A stretch of 64,000 bases of DNA from Pikeienuella litoralis (GTDB lineage Bacteria; Pseudomonadota; Alphaproteobacteria; Rhodobacterales; Rhodobacteraceae), in NCBI RefSeq assembly GCF_037646705.1, contig NZ_JBBHER010000002.1, forward strand, positions 496,001 through 560,000, written 5' to 3'. Made by a program: the position numbers and the translations under genes. This document shows positions 52,250-61,307 of the stretch, piece after piece; the stretch's first letter is position 1; every line of letters starts with the position of its first letter. The notes beneath the pieces are model-generated. The model worked only from the letters and a program-made list of their open reading frames with translations, did no database searches and was not told the DNA's origin.

Positions 52250-52352
52250 GCGCCTGATCGGGTGGAGCGGGAACTGACCGCCGGTCTGGGCGAAAGGGGA
52301 GAACGCCAGGTTCATCCAGGATTAAGTGGTTGAAGCGGGAAAGTAGATCGGC
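52250..52352 (-). pseudogene. istB: IS21-family IstB, middle (Walker B) fragment
   Basis: One minus-strand frame reads LLSRFNHLILDE, the Walker B strand of IstB, and the next frame continues LAFSPFAQTGGQFPLHPIRR, the segment that follows in IS21 IstB proteins. The single-base frame change shows decay. No other part of the element was found nearby. Confidence 0.62.
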
Positions 52353-52858
52353 CGTGCGGCCTTGGCGTCGGCCTGGACCCATGGCCGGCCACGCTCGGCG
52401 GATCGGCGCCAGCGCCCCATGTCGCCTTCGGGCGATGACGGGCCCCGTCGGTCCGCCTCCGACTGGCTGAGGGGCGCAACGCGTTGGCGCGGATCCCGGG
52501 TCGCCAGGCTTGGCGGACCCCCGCCGAGGTGAATCGCAACTCTTTGAAATCACAAGCCTCCAAATGCGCCCGTCTCATTTCGGGGCGGGCTCCGGCGGCG
52601 CCCGGCGCCTTTTTCGGCGCTTGGGTCGCCGTTCGTGAATAGGTGAAGATGGCGGTCAGGCGTTACTTGACTTGAAAAGTCGAATCACCCACCTTCGGCT
52701 AAGTCAATTTAACATTAATAATAAGTTAATTCAGATTAACTTTCGTGCCTGAGGCGGAATTCCGTAGAAGTACGTTCTGTGCTGGAGGGTGTTCTCCAGG
52801 CGACCGGTCCACGGGTGTGGAATCGGCGTCTTTCGGATTTGGATAAGGGAGGTTGACC
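52353..52858. other. Intergenic region before the RTX gene
   Basis: Holds a hairpin at 52597-52614 and an AT-rich stretch (about 52700-52740) that probably contains the RTX promoter. The remaining GC-rich part gives no convincing protein on either strand. Confidence 0.5.
52597..52614 (+). terminator. Hairpin followed by a T-run
   Basis: GGCGC-CCG-GCGCC then TTTTT. A short but canonical rho-independent shape on the plus strand, well placed to insulate the RTX promoter from the module C operon. Confidence 0.5.
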
Positions 52859-55800
52859 ATGGCGGTAATCAATGGAGCGCCCGGGGATGAGATCCTCAAT
52901 GGCACTGCTGGCGACGACACGTTCCTGCTGGCCACTGGCGGCGACGGCGACAACAACGGCGTCGACGTCTATAATGGCGGCGAAGGGATCGACAGCATCG
53001 TCGGCGGCTGGGCCAAGGACGTCTTGCACGTCACCAACAACCTCGCGAACCTGGCCAGCATCGAGGTCATCGACGGCGGCGACTCCACGCCCGGCCGCAA
53101 CACGATCATCGCCACATCGAGCCACGACACGCTCGATTTCACCGGCTACACGATAACCAATTTCGTCATCGACGGCGCCGGCGGGAACGACGTCATCACC
53201 GGCGCCGCCGGCGATGACCAGATCCGCGGCGGCGCCGGCGACGACACGCTGAACGGCGGCGCCGGCGACGACACGTTCCTGCTGATCACCGGCGGCGACG
53301 GCGACAACAACGGCGTCGACGTCTATGATGGCGGCGAAGGGATCGACAGCATCGTCGGCGGCTGGGCCAAGGACGTCTTGCACGTCACCAACAACCTCGC
53401 GAACCTGACCAGCATCGAGGTCATCGACGGCGGCGACTCCACGCCCGGCCGCAACACGATCATCGCCACTTCGAACCACGACACGCTCGATTTCGCCGGC
53501 TACACGATAACCAATTTCGTCATCGACGGCGCCGGCGGGAACGACGTCATCACCGGCGCCGCCGGCGATGACCAGATCCGCGGAAATACCGGCAACGATG
53601 CGATGGACGGCGGCGATGGGTCCGACACCTACCTTGTCGACCGCAGTCATGGCGCCGACAGGTTCAACGATGCCGGCGGCGCCGGCGACACCGACACCAT
53701 TCTGGCCACCAACAGCCATGTCGACATCGGCGTCTCCACGATCAGCGGGATCGAGCGCATCGATGGGAACGGCAAATCCGGCGTCGACGTCGTCGGCACA
53801 GCGAACCACCAGACGCTGGACTTCTCGGGCGTGACGTTCAGCGGGATCGGCGTGGTCGATGCGCTCGGCGGCAACGACGTGATCTCAACATCCGACCTGA
53901 CCGCCCAAGCCTATCGCGGCGGCGCCGGCCACGACATTTTCCATCTCGGCGACGCGGATGCGGAGCTTCGGGTCTCCGCGGCCGATAACGGCGGTTTCGA
54001 CAGTTTCGACGGCAACACCGCCGCTGCGACCCACCGTCTCCTCGCGGAGACGGCCGGGACGGAGATCGGCGTCGGGAAGATTTACAACAACGATGTCGAC
54101 GTCATCGACGGCGACGGCATGGCGGATGTCTCGGTCGTCGGCTCCTCGGGTCAACACAATGTCTGGGATCTGTCTGAGACCGTGTTGAGGGGGATCGATG
54201 TGGTCGATACCGCCGGCGGCAACGATACGATCTGGACGTCCAACTATAGCGACGCGGCCGGAGGCCAAGCCTATCGCGGCGGCAAGGGGCACGACAGCTT
54301 CCATCTTGGTGATCAGGACACGCGGTTGCTGGTCTCCTCTGACGACAATGGCGGCTTCGACAGTTTCGACGGCAACACGGTCGGCGACGGCGTCGAACAT
54401 CGCGTGATCGCCGGAGACGCCGGGACGCAGATCGGCGTCGGCAGGCATTTCGACAACGATGTCGATGTGTTCGATGGCGGCGGCATGGCGAACGTTTCGA
54501 TCGTCGGCTCCTCGGGGCAGCACGATGTATGGGATCTGTCGCGCACCACGCTGAACGACATCGTCTCGGTTGAAACCGGCGGCGGCAACGACAAGGTCCA
54601 GACCGCGCTCGACACCGGCGGCGCCCATGTCACCTACGATGGCGGCGCCTATAACGGCGATACGCTCGTCATCTCGCTTACCGCGGCGCAGGCGGCGGAT
54701 TCGACCCTGATCAACCAGATCGCGGCGTTGACGCCCGGCAGCGTCGTGAACGGGACGCTGAACGCGGCCGGGGTGCGCCTCACCGCGGAGAACTTCGAGA
54801 ACTTCGAGGTCCAGGTCGATATCGGCGGCGACTTCCAGCCGCTGAACTTCCTCTACGGCACCGCAAACCACGACAATGGAAATCCCGCCTACGCGCCGGA
54901 GCTGACCGCCCCGAGCGATGAATCATGGGCGATCTTCGGGCGCGGCGGCGACGACGTCATCACCGGCGGCGCAGGGGCCGATTTCCTCAATGGCGAGGGC
55001 GGCAACGACGTGATGCGCGGCGGCGACGGAGACGACACTTTCGGCGTCAGCGCCACTTCGCCCGCGAACGGTTTCGACTGGTTCTTCGGCGACGGCGGGA
55101 CCGACGCCATCCTGTCGACGGACGGCTCGGACATTCGGGTTCGGTCGCTGAGCGGCATCGAAGAGATCGACGGCAACGGGTTCGGGGCGCTCCTGGTCGG
55201 CACCGACCAGGCGCATGTCGCGCTCGACCTGTCCGGCACCACCCTGACCGACATCGCCGAGGTGTACGCCGGCGCCGCGAACAACGTCATCTGGACCTCC
55301 AGCGACAGCGACGCGGCCGGCGGCCAAGCGTATCGCGGCGGCATGGGCAACGATAGCTTCCATTTCGGAACGCAGGACACCCGTCTGCTCGCATCCTCGG
55401 CGGACAATGGCGGCTTTGACAACTTCACCGACAATGGCGACGCGCAGCACACGATCCTCGCCGAAGACGATGGCGTGACAATCGGGCTGGCGAACGGTTA
55501 TGGCGGCGCGAACAGCGTCGATGCGATCGACGGGGGCGGGCACGACGACGTGACGATCGTCGGCTCCAGACATTTCCACAACCATTGGGACTTCACCGAT
55601 ACGGCGCTGACCGACATCGCCGGCATTTATGGCGGCGACAACACCGCGAACGACGTGATCACCGGATCGGCGGGGGGCGACAATATCTTCGGGCTCGGCG
55701 GCAATGACCGGCTCGGAGGCGGAGAAGGCAATGACGCCCTGACGGGCGGCGCAGGCGCCGACAGCTTCGTCTTCACGCATGACGGCGCAGGGAACCTAGA

Positions 55801-56029
55801 CACCATCATGGACTATGGCGACGGCGCTGACCGCGTCGATCTCGGCGCGCTGCTGACCGAGGCGGGCGCTGGAAACAACGCGGTGGACGTGGAGGCCGCC
55901 GTCGCGCTCCGTTCGGCCGGCGACGACACGTTGCTCTCGGTGGATGGTCAGGATGTCGCCCTGCTCATCGGAGCCCATACCTCTGTGGACGTGCTCTTCG
56001 GCGGGAGCGTCTGGCTGGATATCGCCTGA
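52859..56029 (+). CDS. RTX-type calcium-binding secreted repeat protein
   Basis: 1056 residues from the ATG at 52859 with a GGGAGG site. No N-terminal signal. Glycine/aspartate nonapeptides (GGxGxD) occur near residues 110-140, 240-260, 690-725 and 940-980, forming Ca2+ beta-rolls, and the acidic C-terminus (DTIMDYGDGADRVDL) fits type I secretion. Between them are parallel-beta-like units, including three copies of a YRGGxGxDSFHxGxQDTRLL-type segment and a SSGQHxVWDLS motif. No protease zinc site or hydrolase domain was seen, so a structural, adhesive or surface role is likeliest. No type I secretion genes lie in the window. Residues 18-123 are duplicated at 136-241. Confidence 0.9.
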   Translation: MAVINGAPGDEILNGTAGDDTFLLATGGDGDNNGVDVYNGGEGIDSIVGGWAKDVLHVTNNLANLASIEVIDGGDSTPGRNTIIATSSHDTLDFTGYTITNFVIDGAGGNDVITGAAGDDQIRGGAGDDTLNGGAGDDTFLLITGGDGDNNGVDVYDGGEGIDSIVGGWAKDVLHVTNNLANLTSIEVIDGGDSTPGRNTIIATSNHDTLDFAGYTITNFVIDGAGGNDVITGAAGDDQIRGNTGNDAMDGGDGSDTYLVDRSHGADRFNDAGGAGDTDTILATNSHVDIGVSTISGIERIDGNGKSGVDVVGTANHQTLDFSGVTFSGIGVVDALGGNDVISTSDLTAQAYRGGAGHDIFHLGDADAELRVSAADNGGFDSFDGNTAAATHRLLAETAGTEIGVGKIYNNDVDVIDGDGMADVSVVGSSGQHNVWDLSETVLRGIDVVDTAGGNDTIWTSNYSDAAGGQAYRGGKGHDSFHLGDQDTRLLVSSDDNGGFDSFDGNTVGDGVEHRVIAGDAGTQIGVGRHFDNDVDVFDGGGMANVSIVGSSGQHDVWDLSRTTLNDIVSVETGGGNDKVQTALDTGGAHVTYDGGAYNGDTLVISLTAAQAADSTLINQIAALTPGSVVNGTLNAAGVRLTAENFENFEVQVDIGGDFQPLNFLYGTANHDNGNPAYAPELTAPSDESWAIFGRGGDDVITGGAGADFLNGEGGNDVMRGGDGDDTFGVSATSPANGFDWFFGDGGTDAILSTDGSDIRVRSLSGIEEIDGNGFGALLVGTDQAHVALDLSGTTLTDIAEVYAGAANNVIWTSSDSDAAGGQAYRGGMGNDSFHFGTQDTRLLASSADNGGFDNFTDNGDAQHTILAEDDGVTIGLANGYGGANSVDAIDGGGHDDVTIVGSRHFHNHWDFTDTALTDIAGIYGGDNTANDVITGSAGGDNIFGLGGNDRLGGGEGNDALTGGAGADSFVFTHDGAGNLDTIMDYGDGADRVDLGALLTEAGAGNNAVDVEAAVALRSAGDDTLLSVDGQDVALLIGAHTSVDVLFGGSVWLDIA
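52910..53229 (+). repeat. Intragenic duplication, copy 1
   Basis: 320 bp repeated almost identically at 53264-53583 (offset 354, about ten differences by eye), in frame inside the RTX gene. Confidence 0.9.
53264..53583 (+). repeat. Intragenic duplication, copy 2
   Basis: Second copy of the 320-bp block. Similarity ends abruptly after a shared GATCCGCGG, and the two copies are separated by a short GGAGDDTLN nonapeptide bridge. Confidence 0.9.
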
Positions 56030-56051
56030 CCGTACGAGCGGACGCTTGAAA

Positions 56052-56079
56052 TCCGGGTCCGGAGCAATCCGGACCCGGA
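56052..56079. terminator. Bidirectional hairpin between convergent genes
   Basis: A 12-bp perfect stem (TCCGGGTCCGGA with its complement) closed by a GCAA tetraloop, 23 bases past the RTX stop and facing the DctP stop. Strong structure but no T-run. Confidence 0.65.
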
Positions 56080-56195
56080 GAACTTGGCGCCGCCCGCCCG
56101 AGCATCGGCGCCCCCAAGGCATACCGCTCGGCCGGATTTTCGTTTGAAGATTCCGACGGAGCAGGAGCCGTTCGCGCCTCAGGGCTCAAAAGGCG

Positions 56196-57245
56196 TCACT
56201 CGGTGGGTGCGGTCAGGCCAAGCGCCTTGCCGACGGTATCGTTCCATTCCGCGGCGGCGGCGGGTCCGACCCGCTCCGCCCAGCCCGAGATGACGACGTT
56301 CTCGAGGATCTCCGCATAGCGCTGGCGATCTTCGTCCGAGAACGGAGCGAGCGTCATATTGGCGGGGTTGCCCATCCGGCAGGGCTCACGTCCGAAGTTG
56401 CAATTGTCGGCGTCTGCGACGGCCTCCGCGAAAAAGGTCCAGAACCGCTCCTCAAGCACAGGGAACTGACCCTCGAAGAACGCCTGCGTCTCCGCGTCGA
56501 GCCGATTCCATGCATCGAGGTTCACGGCGTGGATATTGATCGACCAGCCGAGCGCCAGCGGAAGGATGGTGCTGGTGACCTCCGTCCATCCGGCGGCGTT
56601 TCCGACTGCGTTGCCGGTGACTCCGCAATCGACGACGCCCTGCTGGAGGGCGGGCACGACCTCGGCGAAGGAGATGTTGATAGGAATTGCGCCGACAGCC
56701 TTGACGAAGTCGTTCATCGTGCGGTTGAAAACGCGGATCTTCTTGCCTTCGAGATCGGCGAGGCCGTTGATCTCGGTTCTGCACCAGACAGCCTGCGGCG
56801 GGGCGGTCCCGATGGCGAGGAGCTTGGCGTTCCATTGTTCTTCGAGCATTCGGGCCAGCACCGGCCGGTAGGCGTCGCAGACCGCGCGCGCCGACTCGAG
56901 GTCGCTGGTGAGGCCCGCGATGTCGCAGCCTTCGAACCGCGGGTCGTCGCCGGCCATCTTGGAGAGGTCGAAGCTGGCGAAATCGAAGGCGCCGATTTTG
57001 AGATAGCGCAGCAGGTCAGCGTCGGCGAGACCGGCCTGATCGGTAAAGGTCATGGCGGCGGTGATCTTGCCGCCGGACGCTTGGGGGATCGTCTCTGTCC
57101 AGAAGGGGACCTCTACGTCCTTCGACTGCGGAACGGGCGTATGATGAAGAAGCGCCCGAAAATTTTGTTCCTGCAACTCGGCGTGGGCTATGCCGAAGGG
57201 CGCGATTGCGAAGGTTGCAAGCAGTCCGGCGAGAAGGTGTTTCAT
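56196..57245 (-). CDS. TRAP transporter solute-binding protein DctP (HD-linked operon)
   Basis: 349 residues. Signal peptide MKHLLAGLLATFAIAPFGIAHA. DctP-fold landmarks are EVPFWTETIPQASGGKITAAMTFTDQAGL, CRTEINGLADLEGKKIRVFNRTMND (conserved arginine) and ISFAEVVPALQQGVVDCGVTG. A cysteine pair (DNCNFGREPC) near residue 290 may form a disulfide. Unusually, it is the last gene of its operon, after dctM. Ligand unknown. Confidence 0.92.
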   Translation of the reverse strand: MKHLLAGLLATFAIAPFGIAHAELQEQNFRALLHHTPVPQSKDVEVPFWTETIPQASGGKITAAMTFTDQAGLADADLLRYLKIGAFDFASFDLSKMAGDDPRFEGCDIAGLTSDLESARAVCDAYRPVLARMLEEQWNAKLLAIGTAPPQAVWCRTEINGLADLEGKKIRVFNRTMNDFVKAVGAIPINISFAEVVPALQQGVVDCGVTGNAVGNAAGWTEVTSTILPLALGWSINIHAVNLDAWNRLDAETQAFFEGQFPVLEERFWTFFAEAVADADNCNFGREPCRMGNPANMTLAPFSDEDRQRYAEILENVVISGWAERVGPAAAAEWNDTVGKALGLTAPTE

Positions 57246-57279
57246 GGAAGTCTCCTTTTCCAGTTTAGCGGTTTGCCAA

Positions 57280-58563
57280 TCATGGGAGCAGGCTCGGCAA
57301 CCAGAGCACGATCGAGGGGGCGATGGTGACCAAGGCGACCATGAGCAGCAGCGCCACCAGGAAGGGCAGGGAGCCGATGATCACGTCGCGAAGGTCACCG
57401 CGGGGGCGGATGCCCTGAACGATGAAGAGGTTCATTCCGACGGGAGGTGTGAGCAGAGCGGTCTCCATCAGCAGCACCACCAGGATCCCGAACCAGATCG
57501 GGTCCCAGCCTGCAGCGATGACGATCGGCGCCGTGATCGGAACGGTGGCGATCATCATGGACAGCGTCTCCATGAACATGCCAACGACCAGATAGAGTGC
57601 GATCACGATCAGGATGATTTCGGTCCGCCCGAGGTCCGCGGTCGCCACGGCTGAGGCGAGGGCCCTCGGGATCCCGAGCATTGTGATGACGACGTTGAGG
57701 AAGTAGGAGGCGATCAGGATCGCCATGATCAGGCCGGTCGTGCGCATGGTCGATTCGAAGACCGAGAGAAGCATCCGCAGGCTCAGCGCGCCGTCCATCG
57801 CAGTGAGAATCAGGGCGATCAGGATCCCGAGAGCGGCCGCCTCCGTCGGCGTGGCGAATCCTCCGTAGATGGAGCCGATCACAGCCACGAAAATGACAAC
57901 GGGCCTGATCAGATCCGGCAAGACCTTGAGCAGTCCGACGCCGGTTGACTCCATGGGGTTTCCGCCGAAGTTCGGACGGATCAGGCAGATCACCAGCACT
58001 GTCGCCATGAACAGGATCATCAGCAGGGCGCCGGGGATGATGCCCGCGAGATAGAGCTGCGGGATCGACGTCTCGGTGATGACCCCATAGATGACGAGGT
58101 TGATCGACGGCGGGATGAGGATGCCGAGGGTTCCGCCCGCCACGATGGTTCCGAGGAACAGGCGCTCGTTGTAGCCGCGCTTCTCGACTTGCTCCATCGC
58201 CACGGTGCCGATGGTGATGGCCGTCGCAGCGCTCGACCCCGATACGGCCGCGAACATGCCGCTGACCGCGACGTTGGAATGCATTAGGCCGCCGGGGAGC
58301 CAGGAGACGGCTGGGGCGATGGCGTTGTACATGCGCGCCGCGATCCCCGATTTGAGGAGGATTTCGCCCAGCATGACGTAGAACGGGATCGTGATGAGCA
58401 GGTAGGATGTCGAGGTCGACCAGGCCACCTGCCCCATCATCGCGCGCATCGAAAAAGGCGAGTAGACCCCGTCGAGAATGAGGCCGAGCCAGCCGAGCCC
58501 GGCCGTCACCGGCACGGCGGCGACGAGCATCACAAGCAAGACGGTGAGCGCCGTGTAGAGCAT
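57280..58563 (-). CDS. dctM: TRAP transporter large permease DctM (HD-linked operon)
   Basis: 427 residues, about 12 spans. Signature stretches are AWSTSTSYLLITIPFYVMLGEILLKSGIA, GMFAAVSGSSAATAITIGTVAMEQVEKRGYNERLFLGTIVAGGTLGILIPPSINLVIYG and LLTPPVGMNLFIVQGI. It starts two bases after the DctQ stop. Confidence 0.95.
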   Translation of the reverse strand: MLYTALTVLLVMLVAAVPVTAGLGWLGLILDGVYSPFSMRAMMGQVAWSTSTSYLLITIPFYVMLGEILLKSGIAARMYNAIAPAVSWLPGGLMHSNVAVSGMFAAVSGSSAATAITIGTVAMEQVEKRGYNERLFLGTIVAGGTLGILIPPSINLVIYGVITETSIPQLYLAGIIPGALLMILFMATVLVICLIRPNFGGNPMESTGVGLLKVLPDLIRPVVIFVAVIGSIYGGFATPTEAAALGILIALILTAMDGALSLRMLLSVFESTMRTTGLIMAILIASYFLNVVITMLGIPRALASAVATADLGRTEIILIVIALYLVVGMFMETLSMMIATVPITAPIVIAAGWDPIWFGILVVLLMETALLTPPVGMNLFIVQGIRPRGDLRDVIIGSLPFLVALLLMVALVTIAPSIVLWLPSLLP

Positions 58564-58565
58564 GG

Positions 58566-59162
58566 CTATCTCTCCGTCGTGGAGGCGGGGATCTCGAGCG
58601 AAGCCGCTTCCTCGGCCACCTCCTCATCGACGGACTTGGCTCCGGCGATCGCCCGCACGCCTTGTTGATCGCCGGCGAAACACCTCGCCGAGGCCGCGCC
58701 GAGCACGACGACGCAGCTGAGCACGAAGTAGGCCAACCCGCAGACCCAGACCGCCTGTGGATAGGCGAGGAGCATGGCGAGCTCGGACTGTGAACGCGCG
58801 CCCACCTCGGCGGATTGCATCAGCGCGCCCCAGCCATAATAGGCGATGAGCCCAAAAAAGATCAGCATCAGCCCGACGGCCAAGAGGTCGAGCCCGCTCT
58901 GGATGCGGCGCGGCAGCAGGATATAGATTGAATCGATGCGGATGTGCGCCCGCTCGAGCAGGGCGAAAGACAGCGACCAGGCCGCAGCGGCGGCGAGCGC
59001 ATAGCCCGCCAGTTCGTCTGTGCCAGGCAGGCTGGTCGAGAACCAGTTGCGCAGTATGATATCCGCGCAAATGAGGAGGGCGGTGGTCATCAGCAGACCC
59101 CCGCCACCCCAGGCGGCCCATTTGGACATGCTTCGGACTATGGCCAGTAGCGGATTCCACAT
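58566..59162 (-). CDS. dctQ: TRAP transporter small permease DctQ (HD-linked operon)
   Basis: 198 residues with four spans and the family segment LRNWFSTSLPGTDELAGYALAAAAAWSLSFALLERAHIRIDS. A soluble charged tail of about 35 residues (VDEEVAEEAASLEIPAST) extends beyond the usual end. Second gene of the operon, 60 bases after the HD-domain gene. Confidence 0.9.
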   Translation of the reverse strand: MWNPLLAIVRSMSKWAAWGGGGLLMTTALLICADIILRNWFSTSLPGTDELAGYALAAAAAWSLSFALLERAHIRIDSIYILLPRRIQSGLDLLAVGLMLIFFGLIAYYGWGALMQSAEVGARSQSELAMLLAYPQAVWVCGLAYFVLSCVVVLGAASARCFAGDQQGVRAIAGAKSVDEEVAEEAASLEIPASTTER

Positions 59163-59222
59163 GGGCTGGTGTCCTTTTGTCCGAAAACCGTGACCGTCAC
59201 CCTAAATGGCGTGGGCCTGCTG

Positions 59223-59885
59223 TCAGGTGGGAGCGACGCCGGAGGTCCGCGGCCGGATATAGTTTGGCAGCAGGTCCGCCGTCCCGGCCTTGATCAGACC
59301 GAGCGAATTCGCCACTTGCCACCAGGTGTGGTCGGCGGCGCGCACGATCAGGCATTCGGTGCTCAGGCCGATATGTTGCCCCTCCATCGAATGGCCAAGC
59401 GCGATATGAGCGACCTCCTCGGGCAAGCCATTCATCAGGCAGATATGCGCGCCGTAAACCGAGTGTCGCAGCGAAGGTTCGCCGTTTGCGGAAGGATCGC
59501 CGCGCCAGCGCTTGAGGTTCTCCGGGTCAAACTCCCAGGGCTTTCCGATGTCGTGGCAGAGGGCGCCGGCCAGGACGATGTCTCTGTTTATCGCTACTTG
59601 CGGGAACCGCGTTTCAAACTCATCGACGAGGGCCATGGCGATGGTTGCGACTCCGCGCAAGTGCGCAGACTGATCGCCGGAAACTAGAACGATCTGATCC
59701 GGGTTCCCGGCGCCCTGAATGTCACTGATCCGTGAGAAGCTGGAGTTGGTGAGAGCGAATGCCCAAGCATGAGTGACGCGATCGCGCAGCTTGTCGTCCT
59801 TGATATTTTGGATTTCCGGGAGGTCTTCGATCACGCTGTCGAGCGTCGCCTTGCTCACATCAGATTTATAACTCACGTATCGCAT
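59223..59885 (-). CDS. HD-domain metal-dependent hydrolase heading a TRAP operon
   Basis: 220 residues from the ATG at 59885 (a GTG one codon earlier is open). The HD metal set is visible: His in SAHLRGVATIAMALVDEF, the HD pair in LAGALCHDIGKPWEFD, His in PSLRHSVYGAH, His in VAHIALGHSMEG and Asp in VRAADHTWW. HD proteins act on phosphoesters, nucleotides or occasionally as oxygenases. The sequence does not fit the RelA/SpoT or HD-GYP types. It is first in an operon with dctQMP, so it may process the imported compound. A divergent LysR gene is likely its regulator. Confidence 0.85.
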   Translation of the reverse strand: MRYVSYKSDVSKATLDSVIEDLPEIQNIKDDKLRDRVTHAWAFALTNSSFSRISDIQGAGNPDQIVLVSGDQSAHLRGVATIAMALVDEFETRFPQVAINRDIVLAGALCHDIGKPWEFDPENLKRWRGDPSANGEPSLRHSVYGAHICLMNGLPEEVAHIALGHSMEGQHIGLSTECLIVRAADHTWWQVANSLGLIKAGTADLLPNYIRPRTSGVAPT

Positions 59886-59894
59886 CACAGGCCT

Positions 59895-59953
59895 TTCAAT
59901 TGGGAATCCTTAACGCGAAGGATAGGTGGCGTTGAAACGGCGGGCCAATTGAA
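59895..59953. promoter_or_regulatory. Nested inverted repeats in the HD/LysR divergent promoter
   Basis: Outer repeat TTCAATTGG (59895-59903) with CCAATTGAA (59945-59953). Inside it, ATCCTT-N6-AAGGAT (59906-59923). The LysR start lies at 60095, and the HD start lies 10 bases left of the outer arm. Likely LysR binding and activation sites. Confidence 0.6.
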
Positions 59954-60094
59954 TTTTGCAGGTTTTTGATTAACTTGATTTATCGCCCTGCCGTCGAATT
60001 CGGACTGGACCCGCGCCGCCGGGCTTGGAAACCGCGCGGCCGGACAGCTTTCCGCGGTTGCGTTCGGTGGGAGCGAACGACAGGGGGCGTCACG

Positions 60095-60985
60095 ATGGTG
60101 ATGTTGAAGAATCTCGGGCATTTGGAGGCGTTCTACTGGGTCGCGCGCCTAGGCAGCTTCCGAGCCGCCGCCGCGCAGCTGGGCCTGACGCAGCCCGCCA
60201 TATCTAGTCGGATCCGTGAACTTGAACGCAGCATGAATACCGTCTTGCTCGAACGCCGCAGCCGACCGATCCTGCCGACGGTGCGGGGCCATTCGATCCT
60301 GACCTATGTCGAGCGGATATTCGATCTGGTCGACGACGTGGAAGCGCGCCTCGCCGCGCAATCGAACTTGCATGGCCAGATCACCCTTGGCGTCTTCGAC
60401 AGTTTCGCCCTTGGGCCGCTTTCCGATCTTCTCGCCCTCGCGAAAGCGCGCACACCACAACTAAAACTGAACCTTGTGGTCGACACCAGCCGCTCACTGG
60501 TTGACGGGGTCATGTCGGGCGACCTCGATGCGGCGATCGCCGCCCACTCGCAAATCAGCCACGACTTGAAGGCCGATCTGCTCTATTTCTTGGATACAGC
60601 ATGGGCTGTTCCCGTTCGGCCAAACGTGGCGGATAGCGACCAGATAAGCGTGGCGCTCGACGGACTTGAAATCCTCACTCAGCCGCCGCCCTCCAGCATG
60701 CACAAGGTCACTTTCGACTGGTTCGCGGTGGCGAATATCCCTCTGCCGAGAATTACGACTTGCAGCAGTGTCGCCATTATCGCCCACCTGATTGGCATGG
60801 GGGTCGGCGCTTCAATCCTTCCCGTGAATACGGTTCAACCCTACCTTGCGACGGGCGCGGTGAGGCTCATCGATGTCAAACCGGCGCCTGAGCGCCAGCC
60901 GGTGTTCGCTATCCGACATAAGAGCCGAAGAAATCGGAGTGTGGAGAGTATAATTGCGATGGTGGAGGAAATCACATCCAAATAA
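60095..60985 (+). CDS. LysR-family transcriptional regulator (TRAP operon-linked)
   Basis: 296 residues from the ATG at 60095 (the frame is open from 59966, but the conserved start is LKNLGHLEAFYWVARLGSFRAAAAQLGLTQPAISSRIRELE). The substrate-binding domain follows. It is divergent from the HD-dctQMP operon with paired inverted repeats between them, so it probably activates that operon in response to the transported ligand. Confidence 0.92.
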   Translation: MVMLKNLGHLEAFYWVARLGSFRAAAAQLGLTQPAISSRIRELERSMNTVLLERRSRPILPTVRGHSILTYVERIFDLVDDVEARLAAQSNLHGQITLGVFDSFALGPLSDLLALAKARTPQLKLNLVVDTSRSLVDGVMSGDLDAAIAAHSQISHDLKADLLYFLDTAWAVPVRPNVADSDQISVALDGLEILTQPPPSSMHKVTFDWFAVANIPLPRITTCSSVAIIAHLIGMGVGASILPVNTVQPYLATGAVRLIDVKPAPERQPVFAIRHKSRRNRSVESIIAMVEEITSK

Positions 60986-61307
60986 ACGAGATGATGAACG
61001 TCTGTCGTTTGCAAGCCGCAAGACACTCGATTTGCGCGCATCCCGACTTCCATGGCGACCGGAGGCCACATTATTCTTCGCATGGCGCGCGTGAGGCGAT
61101 CCCCCGATTCTGCGGGACCTTTCTGGTGGACCTACGCCGCCGGTTTCGTCGCCTTCAGCTTCATGGCGGGAGCGCCGCCGCAAAGTGTCATGCTTGGTGC
61201 GACAGAACGGTCGGCGGCCCCGGAAATGCTGGACGCTTGCGGTTTCGTCGAGAGCGTTCCCAATCGACAAGATGGTGGATTCGCGTCGGCGCCCGGCCGG
61301 CGTTTGC
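60986..61307. other. Intergenic region with no recognised gene
   Basis: 322 bases between lysR and the convergent gamma-glutamyltransferase. One plus-strand frame (61052-61360) is open but overlaps the end of the transferase gene and has an arginine-rich tail typical of an antisense frame. I saw no RNA gene or strong hairpin. Confidence 0.5.

Noticed and set aside
52859..56029. Repeats of the RTX gene as a CRISPR array
   Set aside because: The repeats are in-frame coding units of 27 bp or of 320 bp with no uniform spacers; there are no cas genes in the window.
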